From Liolophura sinensis (taxonomy: Eukaryota; Mollusca; Polyplacophora; Chitonida; Chitonidae), in contig NC_088295.1 in NCBI RefSeq assembly GCF_032854445.1, positions 806,501-870,500 on the forward strand: a stretch of 64,000 nt of DNA. Direction: 5' to 3'. The notes beneath the pieces were generated by a model, which saw only the letters and a program-made list of their open reading frames with translations, searched no databases and had not been told where the DNA came from. This document shows, piece by piece, positions 10,867-21,744 of this stretch. A program made the translations under genes and the position numbers. Within the stretch, counting starts at the first letter, position 1. The number at the start of each line of letters is the position of its first letter.

Positions 10867-11508
10867 TCATAAACCGCCTGAAACAGACACTGGGAACCAG
10901 AGCAGGGCCTCCTCCTGCTGGAAAAACAACGTGCTGTGCTTGATCTTATTTTGAGTTATATCACTACTAACATGTTTCGTTTCATTTCCATTCTTCAGTT
11001 TTGAAACTGACGTTTTGACTATGTCACACGTGGTCCACGAATGATTAAAATGTAGCTGTCTTGTTTGCTCAATAGATATCCATCTGGTCACACGTGGATG
11101 AGAAATGGCTTCGTACTTCCTCATCAAGTGTGATAGGAAGAGAGCCGGGTAGCACGTGGCTAGCAGAAATGCCAGCTGCTTCAAATCAAACCTCTGCAAC
11201 AGACTGTCCAGCTCCAGCTGATAGAACGGCAGCTTTGGCTTCTGACGATGGGAGAGCGTTATGAGAAAATAAGGAACATTGTGCTTTGAGAGATGTCGCA
11301 AAGGGCAAATACGTAGTGGATTCCGCAGTCTCGACACGGTGCCGAGGGTATAGGGTCCCAGCTTTGATGCCTGGGGACGGCGGCCACTAGACCGGAAACT
11401 GCGAGGTGCTGTAATGTAGCTGTGAATGGTGCACATACCGCCACTGTCCGGCCACGCTGGGAAGGTAAGGCAGCGACTGTGGTGTCTTCTACCGGTGTAC
11501 ATTGCCAC
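10867..11508 (-). CDS. Unassigned ORF, 213 codons
   Basis: This is the longest open frame in the window that is not made of tandem repeats. It is read from a GTG at 11508, with an ATG two codons later (11502), down to a stop at 10867. The sequence is basic and mixed in composition, with segments such as SRLRNPLRICPLRHLSKHNV and LELDSLLQRFDLKQLAFLLA, the latter leucine-rich and possibly helical. No domain, signal peptide or clear membrane segment is recognised. An in-frame stop lies a few codons upstream. It could be a single-exon gene, an exon of a minus-strand gene, or chance. It lies upstream of the ankyrin gene on the opposite strand. Confidence 0.3.
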   Translation of the reverse strand: MAMYTGRRHHSRCLTFPAWPDSGGMCTIHSYITAPRSFRSSGRRPQASKLGPYTLGTVSRLRNPLRICPLRHLSKHNVPYFLITLSHRQKPKLPFYQLELDSLLQRFDLKQLAFLLATCYPALFLSHLMRKYEAISHPRVTRWISIEQTRQLHFNHSWTTCDIVKTSVSKLKNGNETKHVSSDITQNKIKHSTLFFQQEEALLWFPVSVSGGL

Positions 11509-11766
11509 ATTAAAAGTATGTTAGACATAGATCAATCTCTCAGATTTTGGTGAAGCCAATGAATAAAGACAACACATAATTTTAAGGTAATTCAGTTTTT
11601 TTTCTACTTAAAAGGCCAGCCAGCTGAGCAGGCATGTAAGAAAAAAAAAACGTGGGCTAGCTCTAAAGCGAAAACATCGTCTATAACCATATAAGCCCAA
11701 GCTATGTAAGAAAATTGTAAGACTGCTTTTAAAATTTAATGGCGTTCCCCTGCTGAGTGTGTAGGT

Positions 11767-12410
11767 AACTGCTATATTCTAACACCTCAAACTCTTGTAT
11801 GGTCATGTTTACAAACTGCTATATTCTAACACCTCAAACTCTTGTATGGTCATGTTTACAAACTGCTATATTCTAACACCTCAAACTCTTGTATGGTCAT
11901 GTTTAAAAACTGCTATATTCTAACACCTCAAACTCTTGTATGGTCATGTTTGCAAACTGCTATATTCTAACACCTCAAACTCTTGTATGGTCATGTTTAC
12001 AAACTGCTATATTCTAACACCTCAAACTCTTGTATGGTCATGTTTACAAACTGCTATATTCTAACACCTCAAACTCTTGTATGGTCATGTTTAAAAACTG
12101 CTATATTCTAACACCTCAAACTCTTGTATGGTCATGTTTACAAACTGCTATATTCTAACACCTCAAACTCTTGTATGGTCATGTTTGCAAACTGCTATAT
12201 TCTAACACCTCAAACTCTTGTATGGTCATGTTTACAAACTGCTATATTCTAACACCTCAAACTCTTGTATGGTCATGTTTACAAACTGCTATATTCTAAC
12301 ACCTCAAACTCTTGTATGGTCATGTTTACAAACTGCTATATTCTAACACCTCAAACTTTTGTATGGTCATGTTTACAAACACCTCAAACTCTTGTATGGT
12401 CATGTTTACA
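11767..12410. repeat. 47-bp minisatellite, about 13 nearly identical copies
   Basis: Unit starts AACTGCTATATTCTAACACC, continues TCAAACTCTTGTATGG and ends TCATGTTTACA. Starts are exactly 47 bases apart (11767, 11814). Differences between copies are mostly at one position near the end (TTTACA, TTTAAA, TTTGCA), so the array is young or well homogenised. The last copies are shortened. Confidence 0.96.
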
Positions 12411-12594
12411 ACTTTGTACTGCTTACTTTTCAGCAGATTATGTTAAATTTAATGTCGACAATACAAAAGATTCATGTTACCGTGATTTGCTCCTGTTGCT
12501 CAGAAGCTAAACATACATATTAACCGATAGGTCTATAGCTCATATTCACTGTCAGGATTTGGGGTCTGAAGCTCTTCATCCCACACAAAATCTC

Positions 12595-14125
12595 AACAGG
12601 TGTGCACTGTCATGTTCTGTGGCGTCACCGTCGTGTTCACTGTCATGTTATGGTCTGCCAGGCACCTCACCACACACAACATCTCTACAGGTGAGCACTG
12701 TCATGTTCTGTGGCGACACCGTCGTGTTCACTGTCATGTTATGGGCTACCAGGCACCTCACCACACACATCATCTCAACAGGTGTACACTGTCGTGTTCT
12801 GTGGCGACACCGTCGTGTTCACTGTCATGTTATGGGCTACCAGGCACCTCACCACACACATCATCTCTACAGGTGTGCACTGTCGTGTTCTGTGACGACA
12901 CCGTCGTGTTCACTGTCATTATATGGGCTACCAGGCACCTCACCACACACATCATCTCTACAGGTGTACACTGTCATGTTCTGTGGCGACACCGTCGTGT
13001 TCACTGTCATGTTATGGTCTACCAGGAACCTCACCACACAGAACGTCTCTACAATTGTGCACTGTCGTGTTCTGTGGCGACACCGTCATGTTCACTGTCA
13101 TGTTATGAGCTGCCAGGCACCTCACCACACACAACATCTCTACAGGTGTACACTGTGGTGTTCTGTGACGACACCGTCGTGTTCACTGTCATGTTATGGG
13201 CTACCAGGCACCTCACCACACACATCATATCTATAGGTGTACACTGTCGTGTTCTGTGGCGACACCATCGTGTTCACTGTCATGTTATGGTCTGCCAGGC
13301 ACCTCACCACACAGAACATCTCTACAGGTGTGCACTGTCGTGTTCTGTGGCGACACCGTCGTGTTCACTGTCATGTTATGAGCTGCCAGGCACCTCACCA
13401 CACAGAACATCTCTACAGGTGTGCACTGTGGTGTTCTGTGACGACACCGTCGTGTTCACTGTCATGTTATGGGCTACCAGGCACCTCACCACACATAACA
13501 TCTGTACAGGTGTGTGTTCTCAAGTTCTGTCGCCTGACTGTCGTGTTCACTGTCATGGTATGGGCTGTCAGTTACCTCACCACACACAACACTACAGGTG
13601 TGCCCTGTTGCGTTCTGTCGCGTCACCGTCGCGTTCAGTGTAATTATATGAACTGCTAAGCACTTCACCACGCACAACACTACAGGTGTGAGCTGTTATG
13701 TTCTGTGGTATCACCGTCGTGTTCAGTGTTTTTATATGAACTGCTAAGCACCTCACCACACACAACGCTACAGGTGTGAGCTGTTACGTTCTGTGGTATC
13801 ACCGTCGTGTTCAGTGTTGTTATATGAACTGCTCAGCTCCTCACCACACACAACACTACAGGTGTGAGCTGTTACGTTCTGTGGTGTCACCGTCGTGTTC
13901 AGTGTCGTGATATGAACTGCTCAGCACCTCACCACACACAACGCTACAGGTGTGAGCTGTTACGTTCTGTGGTATCACCGTCGTGTTCAGTGTTGTTATA
14001 TGAACTGCTAAGCTCCTCACCACACACAACACTACAGGTGTGAGCTGTTACGTTCTGTGGTGTCACCGTCGTGTTCAGTGTCGTGATATGAACTGCTCAG
14101 CACCTCACCACACACAACAACAGCT
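12595..14125. repeat. 91-bp minisatellite grading into an 88-bp form, about 17 copies
   Basis: Units carry CACCTCACCACACACA, ATCTCTACAGGTGTGCACTG, TTCTGTGGCGACACCGTCGT and GTTCACTGTCATGTTATG. CACCTCACC recurs at 12663 and 12754 (91 bases). From about 13600 the unit shortens to about 88 bases and reads GTGTGAGCTGTTACGTTCTG. Because 91 leaves remainder one on division by three, a 347-codon frame rotates through three readings of the repeat. Each unit carries CTACAG followed by GTGTG, which resembles a splice acceptor and donor back to back. Confidence 0.94.
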
Positions 14126-14129
14126 TTCT

Positions 14130-15029
14130 GTTGCGTCACCAGTATGCGCTCAGACGACCCCGGGTAAATTGTGCAGATCAGCACAGTTTACACAGGCATG
14201 AAACTCTGAGTCAATTCCAATGCAACAAAAACTCATTTTAGAGCAAAACATTTTTTTATATTTCCTTGAGTTTTAGCTGACGCAGAGCGCTTGATGGTTT
14301 CTTCCACGACTCAGTCATTTCCGTGGCTTCTTCGCACCCATCGTGATCTACGGTCCAGTCGTTGGTCTCTGTTGTCGTTTGGCCTGCTCGGAATGTGAAC
14401 AGCTAACACTGACAAAGACTCCGGTCAATATTTAACTGAGCTGCTCTGTAAGTTTAGCTGTCATTGATCTCGGCAACAGCCACATTTATTTTAACTGCCG
14501 TGTTTCTTGTATTCTCCACGACACTGGGAGCGCGATGGATTCTCGGTTGGGAGAATCCCAAGTAAACGGCTCTGATTGGATGAATGGTGGGAGCTTGAGT
14601 GTTGATTTGTAGACGATTTTTTCTGCTGCCCCAAAACTCCAAAAGCTGACAGTGATAAGCGAACAGTTCCCGTGCGGCGTTTGTCGTGTATAGGGAGCGT
14701 TATGATGTCACACACGGTGTCTGTAGACAGTTCAACAACTGAGATACAATGGTTGGACGTGGACGATTCTGTGCTGTGTTGATCTAATCAGTAATGTTAG
14801 CTCGTTCGTGTATTCTGGTGATGGGGGATTAACGGTACTTCAGACGTGGGAATTAACGGTACATCAGACGAGGGGATTAACGGTACTTCAGCCGTGGGGA
14901 TTTATGGTACTGACCATAACGTCAGTCAAGCGCTTGGTCTAGGAAGGGGACACTAGTCAGTGAATATATCGCATCTGTGTTATGCCAGAGAGAAGTTGTC
15001 ACATTCCCATTAACACTAAACTTGTCTAA
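14130..15029. other. Unique sequence upstream of the first ankyrin exon
   Basis: Non-repetitive except for three to four copies of a 25-26 bp unit (GGGATTAACGGTACTTCAGA) at 14825-14905. The transcription start or an upstream exon of the ankyrin gene may lie here, but no TATA-like or initiator element can be defended by eye. Confidence 0.4.
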
Positions 15030-15092
15030 CTCTCACGCCATAAGGACAAGACCTCAGGGACGTTTCCAGATGAGTATACTGAGGATGAAGGT

Positions 15093-15400
15093 ATGAGGGA
15101 GCAGGCGTCCTTTAGTGGTTCTCTGTTAGACGGACGGTCTGTGGATGTCGAGGCCTGGACCATTCCCCGTGTCCACAAGCCGTGTGTGTCCAAACCTCGT
15201 CTGCACCTGACTGAGGAGTACCCACGGAGCCTGGTTAGCAGCGGTCTGGGTCGTGCAACTACCGTCTCCCAGGCCATCATCACGGGAAACCTCGAGGCAT
15301 TAAAGGAGTTGTTCAAATCTGGTCGCGCCGAGCATGTGGACAAGCGCGGCAATACAGCCCTTCATATCGCCACCAAGGTTGGCCAGGTGCGAGCCTTAAG
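15093..15400 (+). CDS. Ankyrin gene, first exon seen
   Basis: Encodes 102 codons plus two bases from the ATG at 15093. An N-terminal segment without repeats (MREQASFSGSLLDGRSVDVE) is followed by a capping ankyrin repeat (SQAIITGNLEALKELFKSG) and the start of the next (NTALHIATKVGQVRALR). The donor is AAG|GTAGGA at 15401. The frame stays open upstream to 15030 and reads DEYTEDEG just before the ATG, so an AG acceptor (for example TTTCCAG at 15063-15069) and an earlier exon are possible. If transcribed, an ATG at 15070 opens a nine-codon frame whose TGA overlaps this ATG. This is either a small upstream ORF or a sign that translation starts elsewhere. Confidence 0.8.
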
Positions 15401-15699
15401 GTAGGATGCTTTTATCACGCAATCGGATTTCAGTTTTATGGGCACAATGTTAAATAACACTAAAAATCCCTTGACGTTTTTGAAAATTGTGACGTTTTAC
15501 TCCATTTTATACGTCACCGATTGACGTCTACAGTGATGAATTTCCTCACAGAACCCGACTGACCAGGTAGCGGCGCAGGTATCCGAATGGGCTTATACAA
15601 GTTATATCATACAACAAAGGCCACATTTAATTGGAACACGAGTCAGCGATATTGAATTTCGGAGCAGAGTGACGGTCGCGTATTTAGATGTTATGTCCG

Positions 15700-15860
15700 T
15701 TTATAGAGGGAGCCTAAGGGGCACCTCCACAGAGGAAACGTTGGGGACGCCTCTACGGAGGAAGTTTTAGGGGTACCTTCACGGAGGAATCATTAGGGGT
15801 ACATCCATAGAGAAAGCTTTAGGACACCTCCACAGACAATGCTTTAGGGGCACCTCCATA
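15700..15860. repeat. About 33-bp diverged repeat in intron 1
   Basis: Four to five imperfect copies of GGGGCACCTCCACAGAGGAA-type units, ending just before a C-rich tract (CCGCCCCCCCCCC) near 15890. Confidence 0.75.
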
Positions 15861-15899
15861 GATTATCGTCGCCATGACTATCACCGCCCCCCCCCCCTT

Positions 15900-16440
15900 C
15901 ACATCATACCGTACAGAGCTGCACATGGATACGATTGCCTGACAGTCACAGCCTAAACAGCTGGATTTGTCATTCACTATTCTAACCAGACTGTACGATA
16001 TCTTCTCATTTCACATTAACTGTTTAGATAAGCCCAATAACTCGATCACAGTGCAGTGCTACACAGCACGAAACGCTTGCCGCGTATTTGGAAAGTCTAT
16101 TGCAAATATGAACTTGGTGTTTTATCGGCAAATATGTATATTTCTGTAGAAAATCTCGTAAAACAATGATAACAAATAATTTTTGAATGATTATTTAAGT
16201 CAGTTTTTAGTTTATTTTCTTTCTGATAGATGTAAAACTTACACATTTGGTAAATGACAGGTAAGTAAACAACCTGTAACCATTATATTTAAGGTGGCGG
16301 CCTTTAATGGCTGTAACACATATAACAGTGCATACGTGAGATCTATATAACTCGGCCTGTAGAATACAAGGCCATGGTAACGGCCTGTGATGTTTAGTAC
16401 CGATCTGCATGTGTTGTCAAGATTCTTAAAAATGTTCCTT
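15900..16440. other. Intron 1, unique sequence
   Basis: AT-rich sequence without an array or recognisable protein. Confidence 0.5.
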
Positions 16441-16611
16441 TGCTTTGATGACCTATAACAGCTCATTTGACTTGATGGTTTCACAAGATTTTATCTGCCA
16501 TGATGACCGTACAAGACTTTGTTAGTTTTGATGGTATAACAAGCGTTTTTCTCCTATAATAGCCTTACAAGAGTTTATCTGCTAGGATTATATGCAGGAG
16601 TTTATCTGCTA

Positions 16612-16764
16612 AGATAGTCAGCAACCTGTGGATAGTCGTGGGTTTCCCCCGGGCTCTGCCCGGTTTTCTCCCACCATAATGCTTGCCGCCGTCGTTTAAG
16701 TGAACTATTCTTGAGAAAGGCGTAAAACGCCAATGAATAAATAAATAGATAAATAAATAAATGC
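16612..16764 (+). mobile_element. SINE fragment, plus strand, head missing
   Basis: Begins inside the body (GTCAGCAACCTGTGGATAGT) and runs through CACCATAATGC and TAAGTGAACTATTCTTGAG to an AAATAAATAGATAAATAAAT tail. The tRNA head is absent, as expected for 5' truncation. Confidence 0.92.
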
Positions 16765-16854
16765 TAGAATGATATTGCAAGAGTTTATCTGCTAGAATGG
16801 TATTACAAGACTTTATTTGCCAGAATGGAATTGCAAGAGCTTATCTGCTGGAAT

Positions 16855-17012
16855 GGATTTATTTATTTGTTTATTTATTTGATTGGTGTTTTACGACGTA
16901 CTCAAGAATATTTCACTTATACGACGGCGGCCAGCATTATAGTGGGAGGAAACAGGGCAGAGCCCGGCGGAAACCCACGACCATCCGCAGGTAGCTGGCA
17001 GACCCGCGTATA
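16855..17012 (-). mobile_element. SINE fragment, minus strand, head missing
   Basis: Minus-strand copy. The tail is seen as ATTTATTTATTTGTTTATTT at the left, and the body runs to about 17012 (GGTAGCTGGCAGACCCGCG). It faces the plus-strand copy 90 bases to the left, so the two could pair in a transcript. Confidence 0.92.
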
Positions 17013-17345
17013 AGCAAGTCTGCGAGAATGGTATTACAAGAGTTTATCTGTTAGGATTGTATTGCAAAAAATTATCTGCTGAAATGGTATTGCAAGAGTA
17101 TATCTGCTAGGATTGTATTGCAAGCATTTATGTGCTAGAATGGTATTACAAGACTTTATCTGCTATGGTGGCGTCCCAAGAGTTTATCTGCCATAGTATT
17201 ACGGGAGATTATGTGCTACAAACATTTATCTGCTATGATGCCCTTAGAAGAGTTTGTGATGGCCTTACAGGAGTTTGTATTGGTCTTACAGGAGTTTATT
17301 AGCTAGAATGGTATTACAAGAGTTTATCTGTGAGACAGTTTATGT

Positions 17346-17484
17346 GCTTGGATAACCATACAACAGTTGATGTACTTGGATGGTCATACAACAGTTGATG
17401 TGCTTGGATGGTCATACAACAGTTGATGTGCTTGGATGACCATATAGGAGTTGATGTGCTTGGATGGCCGTACAGGAGTTGATG
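17346..17484. repeat. 28-bp GGATGGTCATACAACAGTTG repeat
   Basis: Five copies of GGATGGTCATACAACAGTTG followed by ATGTGCTT. It abuts the 45-bp array at 17485. Confidence 0.9.
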
Positions 17485-18830
17485 TGATATCAGTTATTCC
17501 ACTCCTAGTAGGACTGCCTACGGAAGGTGTCGTATCAGTTATTCCCCTCCAAGTAGACCTGTCGGTCTGAGGTGTTGTATCAGTTATTCCGCTCTCAGTA
17601 GAACTATCTATCCAATATGTGATATCAGTTATTCCACTCCTAGTAGGACTGCCTACGGAAGGTGTCGTGTCAGTTATTCCCCACCCAGTAGATCTCTCTG
17701 TCTCGGGTGTCGTATCAGTTATTCCCTACCCAGTAGAACTGTCTCTCTCGGGTGTCGTATCAGTTATTCCCCTCCAATAGAACTGTCGGTCTGAGGTGTT
17801 GTATCAGTTATTCCCCTCCCATAGAACTATCTATCCAGTATGTGATATCAGTTATTCCCCACCCAGTAGAACTGTCTCTCTCGGGTGTCGTATCAGTTAG
17901 TCCCATCCAAGTAGACCTGTCGGTCTGAGGTGTTGTATCAGTTATTCCGCTCTCAGTAGAACTATCTATCCAATGTGTGATATCAGTTATTCCACTCCTA
18001 GTAGGACTGCCTACGGAAGGTGTCGTATCAGTTATTCCCATCCAAGTAGACCTGTCGGTCTGAGGTGTTGTATCAGTTTTTCCCATCCAAGTAGACCTGT
18101 CGGTCTGAGGTGTTGTATCAGTTTTTCCCCTCCCAGTAGAACTATCTATCCAACATGTGATATCAGTTATTCCACTCCTAGTAGGACTGCCTACGGAAGG
18201 TGTCGTATCAGTTATTTCCATCCAAGTAGAACTGTCGGTCTGATGTGTTGTATCAGTTATTCCCCTCCCAGTAGAACTGTCTCTCTCGGGTGTCGTATCA
18301 GTTATTTCCATCCAAGTAGAACTGTCGGTCTGAGGTGTTGTATCAGTTATTCCCCTCCCAGTGGAACTATCTATCCAACATGTGATATCAGTTATTCCAC
18401 TCCTAGTAGGACTGCCTACGAAAGGTGTCGTATCAGTTATTCCCATCCAAGTAGAACTGTCGGTCTGAGGTGTTGTATCAATTATTCCCCTCCCAGTGGA
18501 ACTATCTATCCAACATGTGATATCAGTTATTCCCCTCCTAGTAGGACTGCCTACGGAAGGTGTCGTATCAGTTATTCCCCTCCAAGTAGACCTGTCGGTC
18601 TGAGGTGTTGTATCAGTTATTCCGCTCTCAGTAGAACTATCTATCCAATATGTGATATCAGTTATTCCCCTCCTAGTAGGACTGCCTACGGAAGGTGTCG
18701 TATCAGTTATTCCCCTCCAAGTAGACCTGTCGGTCTAAGGTGTTGTATCAGTTATTCCTCACCCAGTAGAACTGTCTATCTAACATGTGATATCAGTTAT
18801 TCGTGTTCCAGTAGAACTGTTCCTTTGTGT
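17485..18830. repeat. 45-bp minisatellite with higher-order structure, about 30 copies
   Basis: All units share GTATCAGTTATTCC near the start and GTAGAACTGTC or GTAGGACTGCC in the middle. Starts are 45 bases apart (17488, 17533, 17578). At least four unit types differ in the last third (CTACGGAAGG, GTCGGTCTGAGG, ATCTATCCAATATG, TCTCTCGGGTG). Some recur in a fixed order, giving 135- to 180-bp higher-order blocks. Because 45 is divisible by three, a 303-codon plus frame (17973-18884, ISYSxPSRT repeats) and a 212-codon minus frame are open; neither has evidence of being translated. Confidence 0.95.
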
Positions 18831-18889
18831 CGTCCTCAAAACCTAGATGTCAGGGTTCATCTGCACTCGTCATGTTCAAGTTAAATATA

Positions 18890-19692
18890 TTATTTGACCT
18901 CTAGCCTGCCCCCTTTTATCTCCATGGAGTCATCTCAGATGAACTTAGCAACATGCCTAAGTCTGATTCACTATCATTTCTAAAATATCTAAGGTGGCTT
19001 TTGAAAACAGAACTTCAAATTCAAAAGCCCGGAAGTTTTATAATGTCCCAAAAATGGCGAATGGATCGAAGTTGTAGTTGTTAGACGTTCATGGTATGCG
19101 AAAGACGGTTTTTACTGTTGACTGAGGATTACATCTGCTATCGTCATGCGTGTCTGTTTCCTTCCTGGGAGTAGGGCGGGTAAGCAAACAACCCGCGGGC
19201 CGTGGCCCTCGGTGCCAAGTGCACGACCGCTAAAACACGCAGATAAAACATGCTGAGGCCAGAATCATTAGGCTGAGGCCCTGGTCAAGGGTTTTCCTCC
19301 ACGCTCAATGTCTAAAATGTGTAATAATGCAAACTATCATAGCAGGTGATGACTTATTGCTCTCCTAAACACTGTACGTAATTGCATTAACAGAATTATC
19401 ACCACCGCATGAAATACAGTAAAATACGTACTTAGTAATATGTCATTGAAAACATAACCCATCGTAGAAAAGTGCTTCAACCTTTCATATCTAAATAATT
19501 AAACAGTTAAATAAGATCATAGCACAAATAAAGAAGAGTGTATTATCTGGACCCTGCGCATGTCTTGTGTAAGGGACAGACAGATATTTTTGCACCATCA
19601 TGTGTAGACAGAAATCCACTTACTGCAGTATTAAACATTATGGCATTGTATCTCGTTGACATTTCAAGCTTTTATTCCAGTCTTAAGAATCG
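18890..19692. other. Intron 1, unique sequence
   Basis: No array, mobile element or protein recognised. Confidence 0.5.
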
Positions 19693-20079
19693 AATTCAAA
19701 AACTGCATGAGAAAAAGCTGTAATTATCGACTTGAGGGATGACAATGAGAGGTTAACCAGTGTTAAAACTTATATTCTAATTATACTGAAGCTATCAAAG
19801 CGTTTGTGAAACATTTCGAACATTGTTATAAAAATTAAACAAAAAAAATTAGTCGACTATTGTATTGTGGATCCCTGGTGTGGGTAATTCAAAAACTGCA
19901 TGAGAAAAAGCTGTAATTATCGACTTCAGGGATGACAGTGAGAGGTTAACCAGTGTTAAAACTTATATTCTAGTTATACTGAAGCTATCAAAGCGTTTGT
20001 GAAACATTTCGAACATTGTTATAAAAAATTAAACAAAAGAAATTAGTCGACTATTGTATTGTGGATCCCTGGTGTGGGT
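19693..20079. repeat. 193-bp tandem duplication at the edge of the 32-bp array
   Basis: Copy one (19693-19885) and copy two (19886-20079) differ at only a few positions. Each consists of about 155 bases of ordinary sequence (start AATTCAAAAACTGCATGAG) followed by one unit of the 32-bp satellite (GTCGACTATTGTATTGTGGA). The duplication therefore included the first satellite unit. Confidence 0.95.
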
Positions 20080-21130
20080 CGACAGTTGTATTGTAGTCCC
20101 CTTGTGTGGGCCGACTATTGTATTGTAGACCCATTGTGTGGGTCGACTGTTGCATTGTAGAACCCTTGTGTGGGCCGACTATTGTATTGTAGACCCATTG
20201 TGTGGGTCGACTGTTGCATTGTAGAACCCTCGTGTTGGTCGACTATTGTATTTTGGATCCCTGGTATGGGTCGACTGTTGTATTGTGGATCCCTTCTGTT
20301 GGTCGACTATTGTATTGTGGATCCCTTCTGTGGGCCGACTATTGTATTGTAGACCCCTTGTGTGGGCCGACTATTGTATTGTGGATCCCTTCTGTGGGCC
20401 GACTTTTGTATTGTAGACCCTTGTGTGGGCCGACTATTGTATTGCAGACCCATTGTGTGGGTCGACTGTTGTATTGTAGACCCCTAGTGTCGGTCGACTA
20501 TTGTATTGTGGATCCCTGGTATGGGTCGACTGTTGTATTGTGGATCCCTGGTGTGGGTTGACGGTTGCATTGTAGACCCATTGTGTGGGCCGACTATTGC
20601 ATTGTGGATCCCTGGTATGGGTCGACTGTTGCATTGTGGATCCCTGGTATGGGTCGACTGTTGCATTGTAGACCCTTTGTGTTGCTCGACTATTGTATTG
20701 CAGACCCATTGTGTGGGTCGACTTTTGTATTGTAGACCCTTGTGTGGGCTGACTATTGTATTACAGATCCATTGTGTGGGTCGACTATTGTATTGTGGAT
20801 CCCTGGTGTTGGTCGACTGTTGTATTGTGGATCCCTGGTGTGGGTCGGCTGTCGTATTGTAGACCCCTGGTTTGGGTCGACTGTTGTATTGCGGATCCCT
20901 GGTGTGGGTCGAGTATTGTATTGCAGATACCTAGTGTGGGCCGACTATTGAATTGTAGACCCCTTGTGTTGATCGACTGTTGTATTACAGATCCCTGGTG
21001 TGGGTCGACTGTTGTATTGTAGACTCCTGATGTGGGTCGTCTATTGTATTGTGGACCCCTGGTATGGGTCAACTTTTGTGTTGTAGGCCCCTGGTATAGG
21101 TCGACTGTTGTATTGTGGACCTCTGTTGTA
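20036..21130. repeat. 32-bp minisatellite, about 33 copies
   Basis: Unit GTCGACTGTTGTATTGTGGA plus TCCCTGGTATGG. Starts are 32 bases apart (20238, 20270). Most units carry GTCGAC, and many GGATCC. Variants alternate between GTGGATCCC and GTAGACCC. Confidence 0.95.
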
Positions 21131-21304
21131 TTGTAGATAGTGAGTGTGTAGGTCTGGATAACGAACGGAAGAGTCTGGTCTCAAACAATTTGTCATGTTC
21201 CATAGCCTGTAGAGGCATGGTGACTGAGTGACTTACGATCAAAACAAAAACCACCTTTCCTGTACCGGCATGACAGTGTGGTATTTTGGTATTTGGTTCG
21301 GTAT

Positions 21305-21740
21305 GTTGAGACTCCTGTATCACGCCTCGGAAGTCGCTGTAACAATCGTCCCACTCCTGTATCACCCCTGGTAATTCGCTGTAAGATTCGTCCCACTTCT
21401 GTATCACCCCTGGTAATTCGCTGTAAGAGTCGTCCCACTCCTGTATCACCCCTGGTAAATCGCTGTAACAGTCGTCCTACTCCTGTATCGCCCCTGGTAA
21501 ATCGCTGTAAGAGTCGTCCCACTCCTGTATCACCCCTGGTAATTCGCTTTAACAGTCATTCCACTCCTGTATCACTCCTGGTAATTCGCTGTAACAGTCG
21601 TCCCACTCCTGTATCAATCCTGGTAATTCGCTGTAACAGTCGTCCCACTCCAGTATCACTCCCGGTAATTCGCTGTAACAGTCGTCTCACTCCTGTATCA
21701 CTCCTGGTAATTCGCTGTAACAGTCGTCCTACGCCTTTTA
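21305..21740. repeat. 42-bp minisatellite, about 10 copies
   Basis: Unit TCGTCCCACTCCTGTATCAC, CCCTGGTAATTCGCTGTAAG, AG. The length is divisible by three, so both strands carry open frames without evidence of coding. Confidence 0.93.
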
Positions 21741-21744
21741 CCCT

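Larger units (their letters stand above)
16440..17345. repeat. 28-bp minisatellite broken by two SINEs
   Basis: Units read TATCTGCTAGAATGGTATTA plus CAAGAGTT. Copies at 16500-16611, 16765-16856 and 17013-17345 belong to one array into which two SINEs inserted. The left edge decays gradually from about 16440. Confidence 0.85.

Noticed and set aside
11767-12410. CRISPR array
   Set aside because: Units of 47 bases are repeated head to tail without unique spacers, and the context is animal nuclear DNA. The same holds for the other arrays.
12600-13643. 347-codon plus-strand ORF, the longest frame in the window
   Set aside because: It lies wholly inside the 91-bp array and merely rotates through three readings of the unit. 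There is no domain, and similar frames exist in the neighbouring readings.
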